DNA of 64,000 nt from Phyllobacterium sophorae (GTDB lineage: Bacteria > Pseudomonadota > Alphaproteobacteria > Rhizobiales > Rhizobiaceae). The stretch is from contig NZ_PGGM01000002.1 in NCBI RefSeq assembly GCF_003010965.1, positions 186,001-250,000 of the forward strand, written 5' to 3'. Below the pieces are notes generated by a model, which was not told the origin of the DNA, searched no databases, and saw nothing but the letters and a program-made list of their open reading frames with translations. Positions 27,662 to 36,584 of the stretch are shown here, piece by piece. The position numbers and the translations under genes were made by a program. Position 1 is the stretch's first letter. Each line of letters opens with the position of its first letter.

Positions 27662-27700
27662 AAAGGGAGCAGACAGGCTGTTATCTGCTCCCTTTGTTTG
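27662..27700. terminator. Strong 12-bp hairpin terminator
   Basis: AAAGGGAGCAGA (27662-27673) pairs perfectly with TCTGCTCCCTTT (27684-27695) around a 10-base loop. It lies 12 bp past the stop of the small gene at 27713 (minus strand). The T-rich flank GTTTGTCTGTTT is on the plus side, so it may act in both directions. Confidence 0.75.
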
Positions 27701-27712
27701 TCTGTTTCATGG

Positions 27713-27970
27713 CTAGCGCCGGAACTTCAACTTGTTGAATTCGCTGACCTGCCGTTCGTATAGATCTGGCCAGCCGATGTCGCATCGAATGTCGTCTGGC
27801 AATCCATCAAGCGCCATTTCGGTTGCCCGCAACCGGCGCTCGCGAATGAAGACCTCGTGGGCGCGCGTAATGGCCCGGGTAAGACGATTCGCTTGATCAA
27901 CAACAGAGGTAGTTGCGCGTTCTGCAAGACTACGTGTGTGGCTGTGATAGAGTTCATCGCAAGTGGTCAT
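27713..27970 (-). CDS. Small DUF1127-like protein
   Basis: An 85-residue basic protein. Its middle (REFI-type RERRLRATEMALDGLPDDIRCDIGW) resembles the DUF1127/YjiS pattern of Arg-rich helix followed by L-x2-L-x-D-x4-DIG, a family of small rhizobial RNA-binding or regulatory proteins. The start is set at ATG 27970 by a GAGGAG sequence 7 bases upstream; an ATG two codons earlier is too close to it. It is followed by a strong hairpin. Confidence 0.7.
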   Translation of the reverse strand: MTTCDELYHSHTRSLAERATTSVVDQANRLTRAITRAHEVFIRERRLRATEMALDGLPDDIRCDIGWPDLYERQVSEFNKLKFRR

Positions 27971-28107
27971 TTTCATACTCCTCTTGATTATCGGCATTTT
28001 CCGATGCCGTCCGCTTCCTGATCTTGACTATCGTCTCGAGTTGATGTTCAATCAAACGAAATTATAGAACAGTATGTTTCAGAAAAATTGATGGAGGATA
28101 CGACGTC

Positions 28108-29010
28108 ATGTCAGCACCCATGCATCATCCCATCCCGATCCTGGATCTCGATGTATTGCGTACGTTCGCAATGATTGCCGAGACCGGGAGTTTCTCGAGC
28201 GCTGCCAACGCGGTATTTCGCACGCCGTCGGCGGTTTCCATGCAGATCAAGAAGCTTGAAGAAACATTGGGCCACGTGCTGCTCGAGCGTGATGCGCGCT
28301 CCGTGAAATTGACGCCGAGCGGCGAGATTCTTCTGGGCTATGCCCGGCGCATGCTGGCGCTCAACCGCGAGACGGTCGCCAAATTCATAGCGCCGACAGT
28401 CTCGGGCATTGTGAGGCTCGGTGCTCCAGATGATATCGGCGAGCGCGTATTGCCGTTCGTACTCAAGCGGTTCTCGGAATCACATCCCGACGTAACGGTC
28501 GATGTCGTGATCGATCAGAGCAATAGCCTGCGCAAACGACTGGACGAGCAACGACTTGATGTCACGCTCGTCAATGTGAACGAGACGCTGGCCAAGGTCG
28601 ATGAGATCGAAATTCTGATGACCGAGGACATTATCTGGGCGGGCGCCAAATGTGGCACGGCCCATGAGCGCAATCCCCTGCCACTTTCCATGTGGGAAGA
28701 GGGATGCATCTGGCGTGCCGATGCGATCAACGCGCTGGAAAGTGCCGGCAGGGAATATCGCGTTGCCTATATGAGTGCCCATACAATGGGACAGCGCGCC
28801 GCTATTATAGCCGACCTTGCCGTTGCGCCGTTTTCGAAGTTCCTGCTGGACGACCACATGGTTCAGCTTGGCCCTGAGCATGGTCTGCCGCCGCTAGGCG
28901 AATCCAAACTCGGTATGCTTGTCGCCAAGAATGCGGGCGCGCACGTCAAAGCGGTTGCCCAGCATTTGCGGGTTTATTTTGAAGGTTATGAGAGGACGGG
29001 GAAACTGTAA
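28108..29010 (+). CDS. LysR-family transcriptional regulator
   Basis: A 300-residue LysR-type regulator with an N-terminal winged helix (about 14-72: LDVLRTFAMIAETGSFSSAA, PSAVSMQIKKLEETLG) and a periplasmic-binding-like effector domain. The target is not clear: the nearest genes, cutC and a ROK kinase, are convergent with it (2 bp between ends). Upstream AT-rich DNA with GGAGG before the ATG supports the start. Confidence 0.92.
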   Translation: MSAPMHHPIPILDLDVLRTFAMIAETGSFSSAANAVFRTPSAVSMQIKKLEETLGHVLLERDARSVKLTPSGEILLGYARRMLALNRETVAKFIAPTVSGIVRLGAPDDIGERVLPFVLKRFSESHPDVTVDVVIDQSNSLRKRLDEQRLDVTLVNVNETLAKVDEIEILMTEDIIWAGAKCGTAHERNPLPLSMWEEGCIWRADAINALESAGREYRVAYMSAHTMGQRAAIIADLAVAPFSKFLLDDHMVQLGPEHGLPPLGESKLGMLVAKNAGAHVKAVAQHLRVYFEGYERTGKL

Positions 29011-29012
29011 GT

Positions 29013-29735
29013 TTACCTGCTCCGGCAATATGCCTTCAACGCCCTGACGGCATCCACGCTCGTCTGCTTGCGCGAGGCGGTTTCGAAACCAAGCCGCCTT
29101 GCCGCTTCGCTGACCGGGGCTGTCAGGACTGCGCAGGATGAGTGTATCTCGTCAAACGGCACGCGATCCATCAAGAGGTATGCATTGCCGATATTGATCC
29201 CGGAGCCGGGCATGATCTTGATCCTGCCCATGGCGAGCTCATACGTCGCTTCCAGATCGCTGATGCCGGCAAGGGCGTCCAATGACCGGCCCGACGTCAA
29301 AATGCGTTCAAATCCGAGTTCGACGGCCATGGTGACGGCTTCGTCGAGGTCCGGGACGAGGTCGAATGCACGGTGCAGTGTGACGCCGAGCCCCTGGCAC
29401 TGGCGCATCAGCCGCTCCAGGGTTGAATAGTCGAGCTCACCGTTGGCGAGATTTGCGCCAAACACCACACCGGCCAATCCCGCAGAGCGAACGGCATCAA
29501 TCTCGCGCAGCATTGCATCGATATCAGCCTCGGCGAAAACAAAATTGCCTGGCCGGGGCCGGATCATGGCGTAGATGGGGATCGGCGAAACGGTTGCCTG
29601 TCCAATCAGGCCAGGGGTTGGTGTCAGCCCGCCCAGTTCGAGCGCCGAGCAGAGTTCGACCCGGTCCGCACCACCGCAAATGGCCGCCGCCAATCCTTCG
29701 GAACTGTCGACGCAAACCTCCAGCAAGACGCTCAT
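29013..29735 (-). CDS. cutC: CutC family protein
   Basis: A 240-residue TIM-barrel protein of the CutC family, once called copper homeostasis protein; its true reaction remains unsettled. Motifs LEVCVDSSEGLAAAICGGADRVELCSAL, VFGANLANGELD and GFERILTSGRS are typical. It overlaps the ROK kinase gene by 4 bp and would be translated with it. Confidence 0.93.
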   Translation of the reverse strand: MSVLLEVCVDSSEGLAAAICGGADRVELCSALELGGLTPTPGLIGQATVSPIPIYAMIRPRPGNFVFAEADIDAMLREIDAVRSAGLAGVVFGANLANGELDYSTLERLMRQCQGLGVTLHRAFDLVPDLDEAVTMAVELGFERILTSGRSLDALAGISDLEATYELAMGRIKIMPGSGINIGNAYLLMDRVPFDEIHSSCAVLTAPVSEAARRLGFETASRKQTSVDAVRALKAYCRSR

Positions 29736-30646
29736 TTCGTGACTTCCATCAATCCGAGCACGCCGGCGCCGATCAGACCGGGCTCGATCTTGAGCTCGCC
29801 GGGGATGACCAATGGTTTGTCGGTCCTGCGCAAGATGCGTGCGCGAACGGCCTCATCCAAGCGTTGGATGAGAGGGACTGAATTGGCAAGCCCGCCGCCA
29901 ACAGGCACGATGGATGCGCCGATAACATTGATTGTCATCGCGAGCGGACCGCTGACTATGTCGATGTAGCAATCGATTGTTTGCTCTGCCGCAGGGTGGC
30001 CAGCATTCCATGCGGCAATAATCTCGGTGCTTGGCAAATTCACGCCGTGCAGGTGGGCGTGCAGCCTCTCCATGCCACGTGCAGCACCAACCGCATCGAC
30101 ACAGCCGACCTGTCCGCAGCCACAGGCATAGCGCGGAATGGCCACTGGCGGATTGCCGGCGAGCGTCGCTGAAACGGGTCCGTGACCCCATTCGCCGGCG
30201 AAACCGCCGGCGCCTTCGTGAATCTTGCCGTTGATGACAATACCACCGCCTACACCTGTACCGAGAATAATGCCGAAGACGATGCGATGACCGCGTCCCG
30301 CACCAACCACGGCTTCAGAAAGCGCAAAGCAGTCGGCATCATTGGCGACGAGAACAGGTCTTTGCAGCTTTTCGCTGAGATCGGCGACAAGCGTTCTGCC
30401 ATGAATGCACGGAATATTGGCGCACGTAATCTTGCCGGTATCGGAATCGACGACGCCGGCAATCGAGATGGAGACAGGGTTTGCCGGATCAACGCCGCCA
30501 TCCGCAGCGATCTTTTCAATGGCCGCCGCAAATGCGTCGAAGTCATGCAGCGGCGTCGGTACTTTCGGCAGCGGCCTTATATCTTCGGGCGAATAGGCAA
30601 TCGCGCCCTTGATGGCAGAACCGCCAATGTCAAAGCAGGCTATCAT
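29732..30646 (-). CDS. ROK-family sugar kinase
   Basis: A 304-residue sugar kinase of the ROK family. The ATP motif DIGGSAIKGAIAY is at the N-terminus, the catalytic aspartate is in VANDADCFALSEA, and the ROK zinc site GEWGHG...CGCGQVGCVD is present. Likely substrates are N-acetylglucosamine or N-acetylmannosamine. It overlaps cutC (ATGA), and lies 66 bp downstream of the corrinoid activator gene on the same strand, though a functional link to it is not evident. Confidence 0.88.
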   Translation of the reverse strand: MIACFDIGGSAIKGAIAYSPEDIRPLPKVPTPLHDFDAFAAAIEKIAADGGVDPANPVSISIAGVVDSDTGKITCANIPCIHGRTLVADLSEKLQRPVLVANDADCFALSEAVVGAGRGHRIVFGIILGTGVGGGIVINGKIHEGAGGFAGEWGHGPVSATLAGNPPVAIPRYACGCGQVGCVDAVGAARGMERLHAHLHGVNLPSTEIIAAWNAGHPAAEQTIDCYIDIVSGPLAMTINVIGASIVPVGGGLANSVPLIQRLDEAVRARILRRTDKPLVIPGELKIEPGLIGAGVLGLMEVTK

Positions 30647-30712
30647 GGCAAGCTAATTCCGGAATCAAATGATCGTGGATGCTTGATAGCGGAAATTGAC
30701 TGCTGGACAAAG

Positions 30713-32797
30713 CTATTCGCGGTTGCGCCGTGCTGCACGATCCTCTCGCGAGCGGCGTCGCGGCGTTGCATCGCCAGCAATACCATCCTCGCTGACATTC
30801 TTGCGTGGCGGCAGGGTCACAGCCAAAGATAGCTTCGGGAATGGATCGATCTTGTTCGGCATGGCCATGGCATAAACGAAATGTTGCTGGAATTTTGGTT
30901 CCAGCGCCGTCTCGATCTTCTCGATGCGGGTAACTGTGTCTTCAATCTCGCGGCGATAGTTGCGATTAAGCAGGGCCATACGCGCGCCCGTACCGGCGGC
31001 GTTGCCCACGGCCAGGACCTTATCCAGATCGCAATCCGGGATCAGACCCAGGACCATGGCGTATTTGGGGTCGATGAAGGAACCAAACGCACCTGCAAAC
31101 CGGATCTGGTCGACATGATCGATACCGAGCTTGTCCATCAAAAGCTTCACACCGGCATAAAGTGCCGCCTTGGCAAGCTGGATTGCGCGAACGTCGTTCT
31201 GCGTGATGATGATTGTCGGCGAACCTTCATGCAGAAGGTACGAAAAGGTCCGTCCGGTGGCCCTGACACGGGGGGATTTTGCAGCCAGGGCGCCGTCGAC
31301 AACGCCATCTTCGGAGATGATTCCGGAAAGGTACATCTCGGCAATGACTTCAATGATGGCCGATCCACAAATACCCGTGATACCGCTGGCCTGCACGGCT
31401 TCGGCAAAGCCTGCCTCGTCGGACCATTGTTCCGTGCCAATGACGCGGAAACGCGGCTCCAGCGTCACGGGGTCAATGCGCACGCGTTCAATTGCGCCAG
31501 GCGCGGCGCGCTGGCCGCCGGAGATCTCCGCGCCTTCGAAGGCGGGACCAGTCGGAGATGAGGCAGCGACAGTGCGGTGCCTGTTGCCCAGGACGATTTC
31601 GGCGTTGGTCCCGACATCCACGAGCAGCATCATTTCGTCCTGGCGATGCGGGCCTTCGGCCAACGTCGCAGCGGCGGCATCGGCGCCGACGTGCCCCGCA
31701 ATACAGGGCAGCATATAGACCCGTGTTCCGGCGTTCATTGCCAAGCCGATGTCCGTCGCCTTCAGATGAACCGCGCCAGAAACAGCAAGCGCAAAAGGCG
31801 CCCCGCCGAGCTCTGTCGGATCAATGCCAAGGAACAAGTGATGCATAATCGGATTGCCGACGAAGACGGCATCAAGAATGTCTTCGCGCGCAACGCCGCC
31901 CTCGGCGCAAACCTTGTCGATCAGTCCATTTATGGCCTCGCGCACAGCCTGCGTCATGCCTTCCCGGCCGTCCGGGTTCATCATGACGTAGGAGACGCGG
32001 CTCATCAGATCTTCGCCGAAGCGGATTTGCGGATTGGACGTGCCAGCGGATGCGATGGTGCGGACTGAGAGCAGCGACGACAGATGCATGGCGATGGTCG
32101 TCGAGCCGATATCGCAGGCGATGCCATAGGCTTCGTTCTTCAGGCCGGGCCATAGGCCAATCATGGTCGGCCGCGATGTCTCCTCGTCCTGGTATATGGC
32201 GGCTGTAACGCCCCACTCACCCTTGCGCAAAATCTTCTGGACGTTCGGCAGGATGTGGGCATCGACTTCAAGATTGCGGACGCCCCATTCCTTTTCGAGG
32301 GCAGCTTTCAGGCGATCGAGATCACCGAGCGGCTTGTGCATGTCGGGCTCTTCCACCTCGACGTAGCACATATGAACCGCGGGGTTGCGCTCGATGATGC
32401 GCGTATCGGCATCCTTGCGCACAACCTGCGCGTTGACCTGAACATCGTGAGGAACGTCAACGACCAAATCGCCGAGAATTGTCGCCGAGCATGACAGACG
32501 CCGGCCTTCCTTCAGGTCGCGCTTTTCCGCATAGCGCTGTTCCTTCGGCCCGAACTCTGAAATGTGTTCATTGGAGGAAGTAATGCCGTGTTTGGCAAAC
32601 TGCCCCTCCTGCACTTCGACCTGGCAGCGTCCACAAATACCGCGACCACCGCAGACACTTTCGACATACACCCCGAGGGTGCGCGCAGCGTCCAGTACAG
32701 GAGTGCCTACAGGAAAGCGTCCACGCTTACCCGACGGCATGAAGAGAACAAGCGCTTCCTTTGCCGATGCCTCTGGTGCTTTGACGGGTGCGTTCAC
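30713..32797 (-). CDS. Reductive activator of corrinoid methyltransferases (RACo/RamA-like)
   Basis: A 694-residue ATP-dependent activator that reduces an inactive Co(II) corrinoid to Co(I). The N-terminal plant-type [2Fe-2S] ferredoxin domain has Cys49, Cys55, Cys58 and Cys103 (CGGRGICGRC...LSCSA). The rest is the ASKHA/DUF4445 nucleotide-binding region: GIACDIGSTTIAMHL, LLVDVGTNAEIVLG and FAGAFGSFIDPKYAM. A [2Fe-2S] domain makes it RACo-type rather than the two-[4Fe-4S] methanogen RamA. The last 20 residues are strongly basic (PRRRSREDRAARRNRE). Last of the apparent operon vf-MTHFR-Mtr-activator. Such enzymes are best known from anaerobes. Confidence 0.9.
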   Translation of the reverse strand: MNAPVKAPEASAKEALVLFMPSGKRGRFPVGTPVLDAARTLGVYVESVCGGRGICGRCQVEVQEGQFAKHGITSSNEHISEFGPKEQRYAEKRDLKEGRRLSCSATILGDLVVDVPHDVQVNAQVVRKDADTRIIERNPAVHMCYVEVEEPDMHKPLGDLDRLKAALEKEWGVRNLEVDAHILPNVQKILRKGEWGVTAAIYQDEETSRPTMIGLWPGLKNEAYGIACDIGSTTIAMHLSSLLSVRTIASAGTSNPQIRFGEDLMSRVSYVMMNPDGREGMTQAVREAINGLIDKVCAEGGVAREDILDAVFVGNPIMHHLFLGIDPTELGGAPFALAVSGAVHLKATDIGLAMNAGTRVYMLPCIAGHVGADAAAATLAEGPHRQDEMMLLVDVGTNAEIVLGNRHRTVAASSPTGPAFEGAEISGGQRAAPGAIERVRIDPVTLEPRFRVIGTEQWSDEAGFAEAVQASGITGICGSAIIEVIAEMYLSGIISEDGVVDGALAAKSPRVRATGRTFSYLLHEGSPTIIITQNDVRAIQLAKAALYAGVKLLMDKLGIDHVDQIRFAGAFGSFIDPKYAMVLGLIPDCDLDKVLAVGNAAGTGARMALLNRNYRREIEDTVTRIEKIETALEPKFQQHFVYAMAMPNKIDPFPKLSLAVTLPPRKNVSEDGIAGDATPRRRSREDRAARRNRE

Positions 32798-32882
32798 AAT
32801 CGATGCTCCAAACTTTCAAGGCGAGGGGCAGTTTAACCGCCCGCCGCCTTTGTATGCTGGTCAGTTTGCGTAACGCAAACCG

Positions 32883-33845
32883 TCAGCCTGCGGCGCCGCG
32901 CCGCGCCTCGCGACCGCCACGACGGCGACCGCCACCGGCGGAATCGGCCGGCACGGATACAGAGGGCGCTGCTCCTGCCGCTGCTGGCTGGTGATCGCGA
33001 TATTTCTTGATCCAATAGGTGCAATTGGCGTCCGTTCCGTTGAGAACGTTGGCCGCATGAACGGCTTCCATTTCCTGCGGACGGCAGGGGTTCATGATCG
33101 CCGACGTCATGCCGGCGCCGATTACCATCGGAATGAAGCCGGCATTGATGCCATGGCGATGCGGCAGGCCGAAGGATATGTTGGAAAGACCGCAGGTCGT
33201 GTTAACCTTCAGCTCCTCGCGCAAGCGGCGCAGCAGCGCGAAGACCTGGCGGCCAGCGTCGCCAAGCGCGCCAATAGGCATAACCAGCGGATCGACCACG
33301 ATGTCATGCGCTGGAATGCCGAAATCGGCGGCACGCTGCACGATTTTCTTGGCCACGGCGAAACGAACGTCGGGGTCCATAGAAATGCCGGTCTCGTCGT
33401 TGGAGATCGCAACGACAGGCACATTGTATTTCTTGATCAGCGGCAGGATGGCTTCGAGCTTCTCCTCTTCGCCGGTCACGGAGTTGACGAGGGGACGGCC
33501 CTTGGCAACCTTCAGTGCAGCTTCGATGGCAGCGGTAACCGAACTGTCGATAGACAGCGGCACATCGACCAGGTTCTGGACGATTTCCAAGGTCTGAACC
33601 AATAGACCCGGCTCTGTTGCATTTGGATCAACCGCCGTAACACCCGCATTGACATCCAGCATGGTTGCGCCGGCAGCCACCTGCTCCAGCGCATCCTTGA
33701 TGACGGTGTCGAAATTGCCGGATATCATTTCCGCCGCGAGTTTTTTGCGGCCTGTCGGATTGATCCTCTCGCCGATCACGCAGAAGGGCTGATCAAATCC
33801 GATGATGATTTCTTTGGTCGCCGAGGCAACGATCGTGCGGGTCAT
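32883..33845 (-). CDS. Methyltetrahydrofolate:corrinoid methyltransferase (AcsE/MtvA-like)
   Basis: A 320-residue pterin-binding TIM barrel that moves a methyl group between the corrinoid protein and tetrahydrofolate. Pterin-binding motifs are FCVIGERINPTGRKKL, GATMLDVNAG, PLSIDSS, PLVNSVTGE and GLSNISFGLP. Here the direction is probably corrinoid to folate, the catabolic sense. The C-terminal 36 or so residues are a low-complexity Ala/Pro linker ending in GGGRRRGGREARRGAAG. The start ATG 33845 has AGGAAAGG upstream; the frame extends further up to 33935 but overlaps the MTHFR gene there. Confidence 0.88.
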   Translation of the reverse strand: MTRTIVASATKEIIIGFDQPFCVIGERINPTGRKKLAAEMISGNFDTVIKDALEQVAAGATMLDVNAGVTAVDPNATEPGLLVQTLEIVQNLVDVPLSIDSSVTAAIEAALKVAKGRPLVNSVTGEEEKLEAILPLIKKYNVPVVAISNDETGISMDPDVRFAVAKKIVQRAADFGIPAHDIVVDPLVMPIGALGDAGRQVFALLRRLREELKVNTTCGLSNISFGLPHRHGINAGFIPMVIGAGMTSAIMNPCRPQEMEAVHAANVLNGTDANCTYWIKKYRDHQPAAAGAAPSVSVPADSAGGGRRRGGREARRGAAG

Positions 33846-33876
33846 AAGTGCCTTTCCTGGCCGTGCTGGCCGTTCC

Positions 33877-34779
33877 TCAGCTGGCTGCTGCGTTTGCGGA
33901 TGTGTGGGAAGCGTTGTGTACTTTCCACGAGCCACGATCGACGAGCCATTCGGACGATTTTTTCAGGCCGCCGAAGGGGAAGATGTGGATCTGTTTGATC
34001 GCGGAAGCCGGATTTGCAATGGCATGCTGTTCGATCGGGCCAACAACACCCTCGGGTGAGTGGCTCGTGGCGAGCGCCGTCAGGGAGAGGGCATTCTTCT
34101 TCAGGAAGCTGATGGAATTGCCAACACCGCACATGGCGGCATATTTGATCAAAGTGGTGATCTTGGCAGGACCGGCAACGCCAAGGTGCACAGGCAGATC
34201 AACGCCGTGTTCGCGCAGTGATTCCGAATATCGGATGAAGCGATCGGCGTCGAAGCCGAACTGGGTAACAACGCGCAGCTTGGCGCCAGTGCGCTCGCCG
34301 AAATTCTTCTTCAGGCGCAATGCCTCGATTGCGACAGCTTCAGAGAACTCAGGGCTGCCTTCAGGATGACCGGCCACACCCATCTCGGTGATGCCGTATT
34401 TGTCGAAGAAGCCTGTCTCCAGCACTTCCATCGTCGATGAGAATTCCCCGGCCTGACGCTCAAGGCCGCCGCCGATAACGAGAACGTCGGTAACGCCAGC
34501 CTCCTGAGCGGCGCGGCGGATACGGGTTTCGAGGGCTGCCTTGGTCGACAGCCGCCGTGACGCAAAGTGCGGCACCGGCTTGTAACCAAGATCATGAATG
34601 CGCTTGGCCGCAGACGTCAGCGTATCCACGCTGTCGGTGCCCATGTCGGTAATATAGACGCGGGTACCCGCTGGAAACAGACCAGGCAGGTCCTGCGATT
34701 CAATGGCCTGGCGTGCTGCCACTTCGATGGATGCTGCGATCTTTGTCATTGGCTTCGCTCTCAATTCATGAATTGTCAT
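33877..34779 (-). CDS. Methylenetetrahydrofolate reductase-like enzyme
   Basis: A 300-residue MetF-family protein. MTHFR-like segments are GYKPVPHFASRRL, VLVIGGGLER, EMGVAGHPEGSPEFS, LRVVTQFGFDADRF, and HLGVAGPAKITTLIKYA. In this cluster it probably oxidises methyl-THF to methylene-THF. Start taken at ATG 34779 (a GTG is two codons upstream at 34785); either way it overlaps the end of the 100-aa gene upstream, suggesting translational coupling and perhaps a complex. It is distinct from the biosynthetic MetF normally found beside metE/metH. Confidence 0.85.
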   Translation of the reverse strand: MTIHELRAKPMTKIAASIEVAARQAIESQDLPGLFPAGTRVYITDMGTDSVDTLTSAAKRIHDLGYKPVPHFASRRLSTKAALETRIRRAAQEAGVTDVLVIGGGLERQAGEFSSTMEVLETGFFDKYGITEMGVAGHPEGSPEFSEAVAIEALRLKKNFGERTGAKLRVVTQFGFDADRFIRYSESLREHGVDLPVHLGVAGPAKITTLIKYAAMCGVGNSISFLKKNALSLTALATSHSPEGVVGPIEQHAIANPASAIKQIHIFPFGGLKKSSEWLVDRGSWKVHNASHTSANAAAS

Positions 34780-35068
34780 GTCCACCTGCCTTTACAAGCG
34801 CCACAAGGCGTTCCCGATCATATTCGTTTTCAATTCGCGCCAAGGCTGCATCAGCCTCAGTATCCAGATCATCACTTACAGGCACCGGAGTGCCGCGACG
34901 CCATTCCGCCAGATAGGCGTCCGAATCTTTGGCGCCAATCCGCATGGCACACATGTCGATGGCTTCGGTAAAACGAAGGGGAAGCTCGCGCTTTGCTGCC
35001 TGACGGCCCTTCTTGACGGTCACTTGAGCAGGAATGTCCCGCCAATAAACGACAATGAGATCAGCCAT
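34766..35068 (-). CDS. PF13769 'virulence factor' family small protein
   Basis: A 100-residue soluble protein matching the small family labelled 'virulence factor' (PF13769) in rhizobial genomes: MADLIVVYWRDIPAQV, the basic KKGRQAAKRELPLRF, and AYLAEWRRG. The label has no functional basis here. It is the first gene of the operon with the MTHFR-like enzyme and overlaps it, so a subunit or partner role for that enzyme is a reasonable inference. Only one cysteine, so not a MetV-like zinc/Fe-S protein. Two TGTCGCA-like sites lie upstream. Confidence 0.82.
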   Translation of the reverse strand: MADLIVVYWRDIPAQVTVKKGRQAAKRELPLRFTEAIDMCAMRIGAKDSDAYLAEWRRGTPVPVSDDLDTEADAALARIENEYDRERLVALVKAGGHDNS

Positions 35069-35146
35069 GCAATCAATCCTCCGATGAGGACCCTTTTGCC
35101 GGAATATCAGGGGTTAAGCTTGCTATCTCACGACGCGCGCGCACTC

Positions 35147-35180
35147 AAATGCGACGTGCTTCATTAGTGTTTTTGCGACA
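35147..35180 (-). promoter_or_regulatory. Two TGTCGCA-like motifs upstream of the vf-MTHFR-Mtr operon
   Basis: Read on the minus strand, TGTCGCAAAA (35180-35171) and CGTCGCATTT (35156-35147) lie in the same direction, 112 and 88 bp before the ATG at 35068. The 9-mer GTCGCATTT is also found at 38312-38320 and 53613-53621. Candidate operators of a betaine-responsive regulator. Confidence 0.35.
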
Positions 35181-35186
35181 GGCGAT

Positions 35187-35858
35187 TCAGAAAGGCCAAA
35201 AGCTTGCGGCGTAAGCAACCACACTCGCGGCAATGAAGGCAAAGCCGAAGACAATACTGATAGAGACGACGCCGAGAATGAGTCCTGCGAGCATCAGTCT
35301 GCCGTCCCGCTCGCAGAGCGCAATGCCTATGATTGCGGTAGCCAAGGCAGGAAGCCAATTGGAAAGGGGCATAGGAAGCACGACGGACATGCCAAGAATA
35401 GTGGTGAACACACCCAACCAGCGATCACCTTGTTTGCGTCCGAATGGCCAGTTGCGCGGCCGGATGAACCGCTCCAGCCATTGCAACCAGGGAACGACCT
35501 TGTCCGATATTTGCCGAAAGCGCTCGGGAGAGATCGTTTTGTCGCGCATAAAGGCAGGAAGCCAGACTGACTCGCGGCCCATAACCATCTGCACGGAAAC
35601 AAGAACGAGGGGAATTCCCGTGACGACACCGGTCCCTGGTGGCAGTGGCAAGAGATTCAAAATGGCAAAAAATGTGAGGAGTGCCGCAAAACTTCGATCG
35701 GTAAAGGCGTCTTCAAGCTCGGTGAACGATACCGGCACGACGGCGGTAAGCGACAGATCCTCGAAGACCTGCGAAAGAGAGCGCGGGTCATTGTCCGCTG
35801 TTGAATGTATGGTCGCCTCATCGGGCTTTATTTCATGATCTGCGTCGATAGCGGCCAT
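35187..35858 (-). CDS. ExoD family membrane protein
   Basis: A 223-residue protein of the ExoD family (exopolysaccharide synthesis/alkaline adaptation in Sinorhizobium). About four membrane helices; conserved patches are LLTFFAILNLLPLPPGTGVVTGIPLVLVS and PLSNWLPALATAIIGIALCERDG. The start is uncertain: ATG 35858 follows a purine-rich stretch, and in-frame ATGs are at 35888 and 35909. The real biochemical role of ExoD is unknown. It lies 69 bp after the DUF4893 gene on the same strand. Confidence 0.85.
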   Translation of the reverse strand: MAAIDADHEIKPDEATIHSTADNDPRSLSQVFEDLSLTAVVPVSFTELEDAFTDRSFAALLTFFAILNLLPLPPGTGVVTGIPLVLVSVQMVMGRESVWLPAFMRDKTISPERFRQISDKVVPWLQWLERFIRPRNWPFGRKQGDRWLGVFTTILGMSVVLPMPLSNWLPALATAIIGIALCERDGRLMLAGLILGVVSISIVFGFAFIAASVVAYAASFWPF

Positions 35859-35927
35859 CGTCTCGTCTTTGTTCGTATTTTGACGCATATGGAGCGATAA
35901 TGGTGACATTGCAATGACGAAAGCAAT

Positions 35928-36506
35928 TCAGCGCTTCAATTCAAGAATATCCATGAGCGATTCGAGGGCAGGGGCGGGAAACTCGATCCGGAATTCATTG
36001 CTGCCGGTACGATAGGCATAACCCACCTGGTCATTGTCCGGTCCCGCGCTATACGCCTTCGGCTTCTGGCCGGCAATATAACCGACTCCGAGATAGGTGA
36101 GGCGGTTATCGCTGTCGGTGTAAAAACGTCCCTTCGTCCGCTGTGAACCGCTTGTCTTTTCCAGCACCCAGCCTGACCCATCGTCGATGACACGGCAATC
36201 GAACCAGTCATAGACGGTCAACGGTGGTTCGTTGCCAAGTTTTGTCGTCCGGCATTTCCAGTCGCCGGTCATATTGAAGTCTTCACTGAAAGTGAGGTTG
36301 GCTTTGGCAAGCGTGGCGTTCAACACCTGCACATCCGCTGCAGCGCCGCCCTTTCGCGCCTCATCGAGCGCCTTATTCCTGGTTTCCTCGTATTTGTCGA
36401 GCCGGGCCTGATCGGACTTGGTAATCAGCCGAGTGATCGCCCCGTCGGCGTGAGCATAATTTGCACAAGAAAGGCACAAAATGGTTGCGATAGCGGCGCG
36501 AAACAT
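35928..36506 (-). CDS. DUF4893 secreted protein
   Basis: A 192-residue exported protein of the DUF4893 family, function unknown. A signal peptide (about residues 1-21, FRAAIATILCLSCANYAHA) precedes a domain with the conserved segments DWKCRTTKLGNEPP and VYDWFDCRV. The two cysteines in these may form a disulfide. ATG 36506 starts the signal peptide and has GGAG upstream; the frame runs on to 36551 without a better site. Confidence 0.8.
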   Translation of the reverse strand: MFRAAIATILCLSCANYAHADGAITRLITKSDQARLDKYEETRNKALDEARKGGAAADVQVLNATLAKANLTFSEDFNMTGDWKCRTTKLGNEPPLTVYDWFDCRVIDDGSGWVLEKTSGSQRTKGRFYTDSDNRLTYLGVGYIAGQKPKAYSAGPDNDQVGYAYRTGSNEFRIEFPAPALESLMDILELKR

Positions 36507-36584
36507 CGTGGGATTACTCCTGTTTTGGTCCGGTTTTGTGCAAATGAACAAAGAAACGGTTCATTTGATGGCGCCCGACGCGAG

